Positions 6,770 to 15,583 of a stretch of DNA of 33,491 nucleotides are shown in pieces. The stretch comes from Chloroflexota bacterium (GTDB lineage: Bacteria; Chloroflexota; Dehalococcoidia; Lucifugimonadales; UBA3495): assembly GCA_009840175.1 (NCBI GenBank), contig VXOI01000180.1, positions 1 to 33,491 on the forward strand, read 5' to 3'. The translations under genes and the position numbers were made by a program. The notes under the pieces are model-generated. The model did not search any database and was not told the origin of the DNA. It saw nothing but the letters and a program-made list of their open reading frames with translations. Positions within the stretch are counted from its first letter, which is position 1, and each line of letters starts with the position of its first letter.

Positions 6770-9700
6770 CTAAGGAAGCCCGCTGATTTCAAAGGTTATG
6801 ATGTTGACCCCCGCGTACAAGGTATATGGCACTCCACCCAGGGCAACTGTCTGTTCCGCAGCTACCTTGATGACGTAAATCGCGCCGTGGAACAGGTGGG
6901 TCAAGTCGGTTATGGGACCGGAGTATGACCTTCCGTTGGGGGGAAGTTCCGAAAGGGAAAATGTGCCGCTGGGGTCGTAAAGGGACCATGTGCCTGTTGC
7001 GTTGTCGTGGTGGGTCACCCATAGCAGGTTGTCGCCCAGGGGGGCGAGGGCGGCGGCGACCGGGACTCCGCCGGCCGCCCCGGCCCCGCTGACGGTGAGG
7101 GTGAAGTTGCCGGTTTCGTCGGCGTTGTAGGTGGTGGCCTCGACGGTGTAGGTTCCGGGGGCCAGGGTCTGCCGGATGATGGCGCGGCGGTAGTTGTATT
7201 CGGCCTCGCCTTCGTTGATTGCGATGGGGTTGCCGGAGGTGGCGCCGGGGCCCTGGCGCAGGTACAGCACCGGCTCGGCGTCGTTAGATTCCAGAAGTAC
7301 GGTGATGTCGGCGCTGGCGGCGAGGGCGAACTGGAAGTAGCGGGCTTGGCGGCCCTGCCGGGCATCGGACAGGCAGTCTGCGCCCCAGGTTCCCGGGAGC
7401 GGGGCGCCGTTGGGGGCGATGTCCGCAGGCTGGCAGATGGTGGGGACCAGACCGCCGGTTGCGCCCGCCACGGTGACAGTGAGGGTGAACGGCCCCTCGT
7501 AACCCTCGCGGTAGGTCCTGGCCTCGATGGTGTAGGTTTTTCCCGCTTCCAGTTCTTTGACTATCTCCGCGCGCTTGTACCCCTCATCCTGGAAGCCCTC
7601 GTGCTTGTCTATCTCCGTTCCCGTCTTGGAGTCCCCATCCCGCAGGTGCAGCACGGGCTCGTCGGCGTCCGCCCTCAACTCAATGGTCACCTCGGCGTCC
7701 TCAGCCAGGGTGAACTTGTAGTACCGCGCGTTGCGGCCAGAGGTCACCTCCGATTGGCAGTCGTTGGACCAGCTTCCGGTCACCGGGATGCCGTAGTCGG
7801 CTATCTCCGCAATGCCGCAGTCACCGGACACTGGCGGCGTAGTGGTTTCACCAGCCCCGCTGACCGTTAAGGTGAAGCTCCCGGTTTCGCCGGCGGCGTA
7901 GGTGGTGGCCTCGATGGTGTAGGTTCCCGCCGCCAGGCTCACCTCTAAGCTGGCGCTGTGGTAGTCCGGGGCGTCTCCTTCGTTGAATCCATCGGGAACG
8001 GTATCCCCGGAGGTGGCTCCGGCGCCCTGGCGCAGGTACAGAACGGTCTCGGCCTCTTGTGACTCCAGTAGCACCGTGATGTCGGCGCTGTCGGATAGGG
8101 CGAACTGGTAGTAGCGGGCCTGGCGGCCCTCCCGCGCATCCGATACGCAGTCGGTGCCCCAGGTTCCCGGCACCGGGCTGCCGTCGGCCTCTATCTCCGC
8201 AGCCTCGCAGTCACCGGACACTGGCGGCGTAGTGGTTTCGCCAGCCCCGCTGACCGTTAAGGTGAAGCTCCCGGTTTCGCCGGCGGCGTAGGTGGTGGCC
8301 TCGATGGTGTAGGTTCCCGCCGCCAGGCTCACCTCTAAGCTGGCGCTGTGGTAGTCCGGGGCGTCTCCTTCGTTGAATCCATCGGGAACGGTATCCCCGG
8401 AGGTGGCTCCGGCGCCCTGGCGCAGGTACAGAACGATCTCGGCCTCTTGTGACTCCAGTAGCACCGTGACGTCGGTGCTGTCGGATAGGGTGAACTGGTA
8501 GTAGCGGGCGTAACGGCCATCCCGCACATCTGATTCGCAGTTGTCGCTCCAGCTTCCAGTAACTGGGCTACCGTCCGTGGATATGTCCGCAATGCCGCAG
8601 TCCCCGGACACCGGCGGCGGGCCTCCGGATTCGCCCGTCACGCTCAAACTCAGCGTGAAGCTCCCGGTATCGCCGGCGTCGTAGGTGGTGGCCTCAATGG
8701 TGTAGGTTGCGGCGTCCAGGCTCCGCTGGATACTGGCACGGCGGTAGTTGTATTCCGACTCCCCTTCGTTGGATTCTATAGGGTCTCCGCTTCTGACCCC
8801 TGTCCCCTCGCGCAGGTACAGCACCGTCTCGGCGTCTTGGGACTCCAGGGTCACGGAAACGTCGGCGCTCTCGGTCAGGGTGAAGGTGTAGTAGCGGGCC
8901 AGCCTTGCGCCGCTGCCCCCCTGCCCTGGGGCCGGGGTTTCCGAGTTGCAGTCTTTCGTCCACTGGCCTTGGACTGTGCTGTCGGCTGTTATCGTACCGC
9001 CGCAGCTAGATTCGAAGTCCGGCGGAAGCTCAGTGCCGGGAGGCGGGAGCACGGCGAAGCCGTGGCCCCAGGTGTTGTTGGGGTCGGGCGCTTCCCGCTG
9101 CTCCGCGTGGTGTTTCAGGTAGTCGGCGACCTGGTCCGGGGTGAAACCAGGGAAACGCTGCTTCACCAGCGCGGCCAAGCCCGCTACGTGAGGCGAGGCC
9201 TGGCTGGTGCCGGAGAACCAGCAGTCTTGCCCGTTCCGCGAATAGTGCGGATACGAAACCGTCTCTCCGCAGTCAGTGCCGACGATGTCGGGCTTGACCC
9301 GCCCGTCGGGCGTGGGTCCCTGGCTGCTGTAGGACGTGACAGCAGTGTCCGTCTCCCAGTAGTGAGCTGCGCCCACCGCCAGCATCCCGGGGTTGGCGCT
9401 TTCAGCCGGGTTGGCGATGCTGCCGCCTACTGTGTAGTGTTCAATGGCGCCAGGGGCCGAAACTTCGAGCTGGATCCAGTCGGGGACGGGGCCACCCTCA
9501 TGGGACACTACTACACCAAAATCAGTGGACCTAAGAAGGTTCTCACGGGGGAGGCGGACTATCCCGAACCATTCGTGTGGAACTTGACCGCTTTCCCCCG
9601 ATTGTACATCATCGCCAGATACAACGATTAAACCACTTGCTTTGTCGACGAAATGGAGGTCCAGGTCAGTAACTGCCCCCTCCCAGCTGTCTTCCCACCG

Positions 9701-10798
9701 CAACTGGAGTCTATACCCTCGGCAATCTCTAAATGGCAAATCGATAACTTCGTCGTTCTGATCTCCAAATCCGATAATCCCATCGCCGTCCGGGTCCGAG
9801 TAGCGTCCAAACCAGGTGCCTTCAGCGTCATTGCCCGCCGAGTTGACCCAGAGGATATCGCTGGCTACGGCCTGGTCCACGGTATTCAAAGGACTGACGC
9901 TGGACGGGGAAGTACCGTCACCGGGGCCATCGAATATATAGCTCACCGAGTAGTTTATTACCGATACTCCTTCCGCGGCCATCCATTGGACTGTATCCTG
10001 AAGGTCCGCCCGTGAAATCGGGTTGGCAATGTACAGTGACGCACCCGGGGCTATGTCCACGAGCGACTCAGCAACTGCCGCGCCGTGGACGGCACCGCGG
10101 GCGGCGCTACGCTCCGCCACTTCTTGACATTCCGGGAATCGAGCAGATACATCGCCTACTCCCTCGCAGTTGGACAGGTCATCGGTTGGCGTGCCTATGT
10201 CCGTGTAGCATCTGCCCTGGATATTCGAGGGCAACTCGCTCCCCATGAGGCTTCTCAGTCCTTCGAAACCAAGGTCTATCACCCCAACCTTGACGCCCTG
10301 GCCGCTGTATCCGGCATCGTTCCACTCATGCGAGAGATGGGTCTGAACCCCTTGGCTGACGTATTCGCCATAGGACGGCTCCGGCGGGACGATCTCCCGC
10401 ACCCGGGTTACGCCCGGCTGTTGCGAGAGCTGCCCCAGCAGCGCAACCGGCACGTAGGCTTCGATATAGTCCTCGCCCACGTTGCGCGGGTCGCCGCCGT
10501 TGTCCTCCAGAAACTGCACCACGTCGTCCACGTTCCCGGACAAGTGAATGGTCACCGCTACGGAGCCACCGGAATGGATAGGGGAATCCGCAGCGGCCTG
10601 CTTCGCCGATAGCTGTCCCTCCTCAACCGAGGCAACCAGTTGGTTGAGCTGGGAGCCGAGGTTGGGATACTCCTGTTCCTGCTTCTCGGGGACGGAGAAG
10701 CCCTCCGGTCCGTCGCCCTGGACGATGGGTGCGACTGTCGTCAGGGATATGAGCGACGTGAGTATAGCCAGCAGCGAGAACAGTCTCTTGCGGCGCAT
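6770..10798 (-). CDS. Secreted subtilisin-like serine protease (S8) with five PPC repeats
   Basis: A 1342-aa exported protease. AGGAG lies nine bases before the ATG at 10798. Residues 1-28 form a signal peptide; 75-140 look like a propeptide. The S8 domain spans about 150-590, with catalytic Asp175 (VGVIDLG), His238 (VHGAAVAE) and Ser532 (FSGTSQASPHVAG), and an inserted beta-rich region at about 350-450 between the oxyanion NSAGND and the serine. Five bacterial pre-peptidase C-terminal (PPC) repeats of ~120-130 aa follow (about 600-1225), each with an ARYYxFxL strand, a TYTIEATTY strand and two Cys near its start. Repeats 2 and 3 are almost identical. The last ~95 residues are a DNATGTWSLYDP module shared with the end of the 12139-15459 protein. 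Likely extracellular or surface-bound, with PPC repeats acting in substrate or surface binding. Confidence 0.92.
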   Translation of the reverse strand: MRRKRLFSLLAILTSLISLTTVAPIVQGDGPEGFSVPEKQEQEYPNLGSQLNQLVASVEEGQLSAKQAAADSPIHSGGSVAVTIHLSGNVDDVVQFLEDNGGDPRNVGEDYIEAYVPVALLGQLSQQPGVTRVREIVPPEPSYGEYVSQGVQTHLSHEWNDAGYSGQGVKVGVIDLGFEGLRSLMGSELPSNIQGRCYTDIGTPTDDLSNCEGVGDVSARFPECQEVAERSAARGAVHGAAVAESLVDIAPGASLYIANPISRADLQDTVQWMAAEGVSVINYSVSYIFDGPGDGTSPSSVSPLNTVDQAVASDILWVNSAGNDAEGTWFGRYSDPDGDGIIGFGDQNDEVIDLPFRDCRGYRLQLRWEDSWEGAVTDLDLHFVDKASGLIVVSGDDVQSGESGQVPHEWFGIVRLPRENLLRSTDFGVVVSHEGGPVPDWIQLEVSAPGAIEHYTVGGSIANPAESANPGMLAVGAAHYWETDTAVTSYSSQGPTPDGRVKPDIVGTDCGETVSYPHYSRNGQDCWFSGTSQASPHVAGLAALVKQRFPGFTPDQVADYLKHHAEQREAPDPNNTWGHGFAVLPPPGTELPPDFESSCGGTITADSTVQGQWTKDCNSETPAPGQGGSGARLARYYTFTLTESADVSVTLESQDAETVLYLREGTGVRSGDPIESNEGESEYNYRRASIQRSLDAATYTIEATTYDAGDTGSFTLSLSVTGESGGPPPVSGDCGIADISTDGSPVTGSWSDNCESDVRDGRYARYYQFTLSDSTDVTVLLESQEAEIVLYLRQGAGATSGDTVPDGFNEGDAPDYHSASLEVSLAAGTYTIEATTYAAGETGSFTLTVSGAGETTTPPVSGDCEAAEIEADGSPVPGTWGTDCVSDAREGRQARYYQFALSDSADITVLLESQEAETVLYLRQGAGATSGDTVPDGFNEGDAPDYHSASLEVSLAAGTYTIEATTYAAGETGSFTLTVSGAGETTTPPVSGDCGIAEIADYGIPVTGSWSNDCQSEVTSGRNARYYKFTLAEDAEVTIELRADADEPVLHLRDGDSKTGTEIDKHEGFQDEGYKRAEIVKELEAGKTYTIEARTYREGYEGPFTLTVTVAGATGGLVPTICQPADIAPNGAPLPGTWGADCLSDARQGRQARYFQFALAASADITVLLESNDAEPVLYLRQGPGATSGNPIAINEGEAEYNYRRAIIRQTLAPGTYTVEATTYNADETGNFTLTVSGAGAAGGVPVAAALAPLGDNLLWVTHHDNATGTWSLYDPSGTFSLSELPPNGRSYSGPITDLTHLFHGAIYVIKVAAEQTVALGGVPYTLYAGVNIITFEISGLP
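7823..8550. repeat. Tandem near-identical PPC-domain duplication, period 390 bp
   Basis: Sequence from about 7830 recurs 390 bp later (for example TGACCGTTAAGGTGAAGCTC at 7861 and at 8251) with only scattered differences over roughly 300 bp. The period is exactly 130 codons, so the copies stay in frame and encode PPC repeats 2 and 3 of the protease. High identity at DNA level indicates a recent duplication or gene conversion. Confidence 0.85.
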
Positions 10799-11034
10799 CG
10801 GCGGTTTCTCCTGAGTTTCAGCAGGGGTTTTCTCCGAGGGTCCTTCAGTTGGAATTATAGTCTATAACAGACTATTAGGGAAGTGTCATCCTGTACAAAA
10901 CGGAGCGCAGGCGCCTCGAACCGGACCGAGCTGTGCTGACGGAGTGACCAGACGGCTTACCCTTTTCATTGGCCGTCTGATTTCCTATACTCTTCAGGCG
11001 CAGCGGAGCGTCTCCTTCGACTCCGCTGGCACAG

Positions 11035-11070
11035 CCGCTCCGGCTGGTCGATGTCGGAGCGGTTGTTTAT
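11035..11070 (+). terminator. Hairpin followed by T-rich stretch, possible terminator
   Basis: CCGCTCCG (11035-11042) pairs with CGGAGCGG (11055-11062) across a 12-base loop, followed by TTGTTTAT. No + strand gene was identified upstream, so its purpose is unclear. Confidence 0.3.
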
Positions 11071-11413
11071 AGCCCCTATACCGAGATTCAGTCAAAGCCG
11101 GAACTCGTACTGTTCCGAGCCGTACCCTCTGGCAATCGCAATTTTGGATGACCAGTGACACTTGCCCCTTGCCAAGTCCGGTAGCACATCCCTAGCATAA
11201 TCCCTGAATGCCTTGTCAGGCCCGACCCGGTGCCGGTGCCCGTGCTGGCCGCCGGGCCGGGAACACAGAATGGCGGAAAATGGCAGTCCTTGGCAGGGAA
11301 AACAGAATTTTCCCGTCCCGCCACCCGCGGAAAGGCAGGAACAACCGGGCTTGGGATTCCAATTGCGATTGCCCTGGGATATAACTCGATGAGCCTTTAC
11401 ATCCACTCTGATT

Positions 11414-11440
11414 TTGGTAAAATTCTTAGAAATTTACCAA
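11414..11440. promoter_or_regulatory. AT-rich palindrome, possible operator
   Basis: TTGGTAAA and TTTACCAA form an 8-bp inverted repeat separated by 11 bases, in the upstream region of the large secreted protein but ~700 bp before its start. It could be a regulator site; there is no other support. Confidence 0.25.
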
Positions 11441-11588
11441 GTAATGCAGCCGTAACACTCGATGGACTACCATTGCCTCACTGGAATGGTGCCAGACATC
11501 TACAACGTGACAGGAGGACGCCGCCCATGCGCCCATCAACCCCCGCCAGCGGCGGGACATCCACCGCTCTTCCGGTGGGACACCCCAC

Positions 11589-12060
11589 TCATCCTGAGCT
11601 TGTCGAAGGACGAATGGAGCGCACCCCCCAAGCGGGAACGCTTGGAAATGAGCGGAAATGACCGGGGATCAGTTTTTCTTCCCGTGCAAGAGGAGATCCA
11701 CCGGCAGAACAACTCAGGTTGACCACTTCTCCTGAGTTTCCCCGCAAAAGCGGAGGTCTGTCCGAAAGGCAGAACAATCCAGGTTAACAGCTTAAGCCGA
11801 AACGCAGCCCGGGCCCGGCGGTAAAGAGGGCGCATGACGCCCCGCCTCCGCAACGGTCCCGGCCCGCCGACTAGGCAACCCGGTGCTCCGTCACTCCCGC
11901 GCAGGCGGGAATCCAAACCCCCGTAACCCCCGCGAGGGCCAGGGGGGAAAGCGGAGCCGGAAATATCGGGCCAACCCGGTAAAGAGGGCTCAAGTCGCCC
12001 CGCCTCCGGCAAAGGCCCATCAACCGGTAAACCTTCATTCCCGCGAAAGCGGGAACACCG
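11589..12060. repeat. Cluster of dispersed intergenic repeats, including REP/dRS3-like palindromes
   Basis: Several short repeat types are packed here. TTCCCGCGAAAGCGGGAA (12038-12055) is a perfect palindrome with a GAAA loop, and TCCCGCGCAGGCGGGA (11895-11910) is a sibling; both resemble the ATTCCCN8GGGAAT (dRS3-type) repeats known from other bacteria. CGGTAAAGAGGGC begins two ~35-bp direct copies at 11819 and 11977. GGCAGAACAA followed by CAGGTT occurs at about 11702 and 11769. CCTGAGCTTGTCGAAGG (11593-11609) is another motif I recall as common between genes. Confidence 0.6.
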
Positions 12061-12138
12061 GTAACCAGGCTCCAGGGAGCAGCGGGCTCGAGTGGCCCCG
12101 ATTTCCCAGCGGGCCTGTTGAAAGGAGATTTTCAAAAC

Positions 12139-15100
12139 ATGAATACTCTAATTGGCAAATCCTCAGGAATTGCCCTTCTCATGGCCGCGGCCCTCATCGC
12201 CGCCCTGTTCGCCATGGGTGTGTTCTCCGCCACCGGCGCGGGGGCAGATTCGCATATTACTGCTACCGTAACGGCGTCGGACGAAAACCGCGATGACGAC
12301 GCCGATACTACGGATATTGACACACTCACCATATCGGTCATGGGCCTCACCAGGTTGAACGCCCATGCTGATAACGTAGTTGCAATCACAATGACCCAAG
12401 ACTTGGGTACGGCTGCCACTGTTGAGGGTGATTGGGGTGGTGGCAATCAGTATCCCGACCCCATAGCTGCCGGTGATGTCACCGCAGTATCTACGACTGG
12501 ATACTCGATCGCCCTCGCCGACAATTTGTTGATCGAAGCAGGCGATGCCACGGTAACGCTCGAACTGCCTACTGACAATCGAATCGACTCCAACACAATA
12601 ATCACTGCCATAACAATTGGCAGAGGCGAGGCAGACAGCAATACCTTACTCACCGTCGCCATTCCTGAAGAGGGACTAACGGTTTCCGGTGACATCGTTG
12701 AAACCGGGCCTTCCATCACCATCGATCCTATGGTTGAGGCCGTAGATGCAGCAAGGACCGATGCCCACACCATAACCGTAACCGGCATGAATTTTGTCGA
12801 TGATGTCGATACTGCTGACGTCGCGATCACCGCAGCTACCATAGCGGCTGATGGTACGGCGACTCCCCTTACCGTCGATAGCGGAAGCCCTGTTGACGCA
12901 GGCGGAGACCCAGATCCCATTGTAGATGGCGCTTTCGAGCAAGAAATAACCTTTGCTGCTCAGACAACCGCCATCAATATCAGGATTATTGCCACACAAG
13001 ATGGTGACACGGCGGTTACAGCGATGTTCTATGTGAACAGCGCCCCCACCATCACCACAGTGTTTGAGGATTTGACATTCGCGCATGACGGCGCTGCTCA
13101 GACGGTCATGCTGGAAGGCACCGACGAGGAGCTTGCCGACAGGGCGAATCTGATGTTCGAAGCAATGTCGGACATGCCGTCTGTAGCAGATGTTGAGGTG
13201 TCGGAAGACAACACCATGTTGACCGTCACTCGTGGCAGGACTGCCGGTACCGCCACAATTTCTGTGACCGTATCCGACGGCAAGAGCAAATCGGAAGCCT
13301 CCACATTCATGGTCACCGTTGATGCCCCTCCCGTGGAATCCAGCGTTAGCTTGAACACCGACAAGGCTGGCGCGGCGACGCGGGTGACCGTGAAAGCTCG
13401 CGGAAGCCTGTTGGGTACGCTCAGGACTGGCGACGAAATCGCCATCAACCTGAAGAGCTTCGGCCTGCCCGACAGCATAGACACCTCCGACGTCACCATT
13501 GACGACACGGAGAATGCCGCCAACCCCAGGGACGTCAACATCAGCGGCGACGACGTCGTCTTGGTGCTCGACAAGCTCGATACAAGTACAAGCGCGAACA
13601 ATAATTCCGCCACGAACATCATTGATGCCAGCGATCCCTCAATCACCATCACCATTCGGGAAAAGGCGGGCATCACCACCCCGACCAAGGCCGGTATGTA
13701 TCCCGTCAAGATAGACGGCAGGGATGCCGCAGACGCCGACGGTTACGACATCGAGTACGAAGATGGAGCCGACGACACCGCCGGCACCGCCGACGACGTA
13801 AACCCCATGACCAGGGTAGCCATCGTCCGGAGCATCAGCCTTGACCCGAAGTCCGGTGGTAGCGGCAAGGACGTGACGGTTAAGGGCAGCGGCTTCACCG
13901 ACGGCTCGGCCACGGTGTTCATAGACAAGGAGAGTGCGGTATCGAACGTGAGGGCGTATAGGGGTAACAACCAGTACGATTCCTTCGACACGGTTATCGC
14001 AACGGTTGACGTCACCGGCGGCGCGTTCACCCTCGTCACCGACAAGATTTCGAAACCCAGTTCCCCCGCTGGCGTGAACAGCGTGTACGTCAACGCCATA
14101 GACGGGAACGGCGACCTGGTGGCAATGAGCGCGATGTACGAGTTCAAGCCCACCATAAGCGTCTCACCCGAGTCAGCTTCCCCCGGCGAGAAAGTGACCG
14201 TCACCGTCAGTGACTGGACCGCCGGAACAGTTACCATGGTAAGGTTCGGCGGTTCCGGCGGCCCGAAGGCAGCCGCCACAGTGGACGCCGACAACAGCAG
14301 CAAATACACGGCAACGGTTCCGTCCGGCTTGCGCACTGGCAAGCAGAAGGTCGAGGTCGAAACCGGCAGCGGAATCCAGACGGCCAGCGCCACCATCGAA
14401 ATCACTAACCTAGAGCTGACCGTGTCCCCGTCCGAGGTCGTTCCTGGACAGCAGGTGACCATCACCGACTCCGGTTACGCCGATGACAAGGCCGTGAGCA
14501 GCATCACGATAGGTGGCAAGACCGCCAGTACGGAAGACGCGACACCGGCAGACAACAACACTGTCCTCAGTTCGGATACCAAATCCACTTCCAACGGCTC
14601 AGTCGCCGCCACGGTTTACGTGCCGCTGAACGTGGGCTCTGGAGAAAAGGTGGTCATGCTGGAGGTTGATGGCAGGACCGGCAAAGGCATGGTAACGGTC
14701 GCCAAGCCGGCCATCACTCTGGACCCGGATGAGAGTGTGCCTGGCAGCATCATCAGCGTGAACGGCACCGGCTTTGCCTCCGAAGGCCGAGTCGAAGTGC
14801 GGTACAAGGGCGCTATTGAGGAGGTCGGCAAGGCCGACAGCAGTGGTAGCTTCCACATAAGGCTGGAGATCCCGTCCGATGCCGGCGTTGATAAGTCCAA
14901 CCCGGTCAAGGTCGAAGTCCGAGGCCAGACCAGCATCAACGCCACTGCGAACCACAAGACCCCCGGCGCGGCGATAATGCTGCCCGAGACAGTCCAAGTG
15001 GGCTCTCTCGTCACCATCTCCGGCACCAACTTCGAAGTCTTCTCGACCTTGGATATTTCGGCAGGCGGCAAGGATGCCACTCCGACCACAGCCGAAACGA

Positions 15101-15459
15101 ACAAGAACGGAGCCTTCGAGTTGGAAATCCGGGTGCCTCGCCTCACCGCTGGCAGTCACACCGTTACCGTCAAGGATGGCGAAGACAATAGCGTCACCGA
15201 GACGTTCAACGTGACAACCACTGCGGTAGTCTCCACTCCGGAGGAGGTGTTCGGAGTCCTGGGCGCCAAGCTGGTCTCAGTCTGGAGCCTGGATAACGCC
15301 ACCAAGGCGTGGAGCGCCTACTTCCCTGGCGCGCCTGAAGGAGTCAGCGATCTGACCGGCGTCTCCCGCGGAGACATCGTCTGGATCAATGTCAACGCAG
15401 ACGTTATGTTCCAGGGCGGAATGCTCACCACCGGCTGGAACCTCATATCCCTGGAGTAA
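12139..15459 (+). CDS. Large secreted protein with Ig-like/IPT-like repeats (putative adhesin or surface-layer component)
   Basis: The ATG at 12139 is preferred over the upstream TTG at 12118 because AAAGGAG lies 11 bases before it and a signal peptide (about 1-36, ending GAGA) starts there, giving 1106 aa. The mature part is acidic, Thr/Asp-rich and almost Cys-free. It has an N-terminal beta-rich region, a cadherin-like module near PTITTVFEDLTF ... GTATISVTVSDGKSKS, and then repeated sandwich modules each opening with a pattern like SPxxxxPGxxVTVTxxxF (ISLDPKSGGSGKDVTVKGSG, ISVSPESASPGEKVTV, LTVSPSEVVPGQQVTI, ITLDPDESVPGSIISV). It ends in a DNATKAWSAYFP module like that of the protease. No enzyme motif is visible. 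Function as a cell-surface or matrix protein is inferred from architecture. Confidence 0.8.
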   Translation: MNTLIGKSSGIALLMAAALIAALFAMGVFSATGAGADSHITATVTASDENRDDDADTTDIDTLTISVMGLTRLNAHADNVVAITMTQDLGTAATVEGDWGGGNQYPDPIAAGDVTAVSTTGYSIALADNLLIEAGDATVTLELPTDNRIDSNTIITAITIGRGEADSNTLLTVAIPEEGLTVSGDIVETGPSITIDPMVEAVDAARTDAHTITVTGMNFVDDVDTADVAITAATIAADGTATPLTVDSGSPVDAGGDPDPIVDGAFEQEITFAAQTTAINIRIIATQDGDTAVTAMFYVNSAPTITTVFEDLTFAHDGAAQTVMLEGTDEELADRANLMFEAMSDMPSVADVEVSEDNTMLTVTRGRTAGTATISVTVSDGKSKSEASTFMVTVDAPPVESSVSLNTDKAGAATRVTVKARGSLLGTLRTGDEIAINLKSFGLPDSIDTSDVTIDDTENAANPRDVNISGDDVVLVLDKLDTSTSANNNSATNIIDASDPSITITIREKAGITTPTKAGMYPVKIDGRDAADADGYDIEYEDGADDTAGTADDVNPMTRVAIVRSISLDPKSGGSGKDVTVKGSGFTDGSATVFIDKESAVSNVRAYRGNNQYDSFDTVIATVDVTGGAFTLVTDKISKPSSPAGVNSVYVNAIDGNGDLVAMSAMYEFKPTISVSPESASPGEKVTVTVSDWTAGTVTMVRFGGSGGPKAAATVDADNSSKYTATVPSGLRTGKQKVEVETGSGIQTASATIEITNLELTVSPSEVVPGQQVTITDSGYADDKAVSSITIGGKTASTEDATPADNNTVLSSDTKSTSNGSVAATVYVPLNVGSGEKVVMLEVDGRTGKGMVTVAKPAITLDPDESVPGSIISVNGTGFASEGRVEVRYKGAIEEVGKADSSGSFHIRLEIPSDAGVDKSNPVKVEVRGQTSINATANHKTPGAAIMLPETVQVGSLVTISGTNFEVFSTLDISAGGKDATPTTAETNKNGAFELEIRVPRLTAGSHTVTVKDGEDNSVTETFNVTTTAVVSTPEEVFGVLGAKLVSVWSLDNATKAWSAYFPGAPEGVSDLTGVSRGDIVWINVNADVMFQGGMLTTGWNLISLE

Positions 15460-15583
15460 CCCGGGTCAGCACACCCTACGGCGGCCGGGCCACCGGCCGC
15501 CGCACCAACGGACCGCTGTCCGACATCAGGGGGCGGGCCCGGCGCCCGCCCCTGAAGCGCAACGGTGAGACAAGGAGGAACGG

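Larger units (their letters stand above)
10799..12138. other. 1.34-kb intergenic region, no convincing gene
   Basis: This lies between the divergently transcribed protease and the large Ig-like protein. It holds two hairpins (10949-10979 and 11035-11062), an AT-rich palindrome (11414-11440), and a cluster of short dispersed repeats (11589-12055). The open frames here lack ribosome sites and recognisable domains, so I do not call any of them. Confidence 0.6.

Noticed and set aside
11092-11406. - strand frame ending KAFRDYARDVLPDLARGK and onward
   Set aside because: The last ~45 residues look protein-like, but there is no start signal, no domain, and the first half is Cys/Gly-rich noise. It could be a relic; not enough to call.
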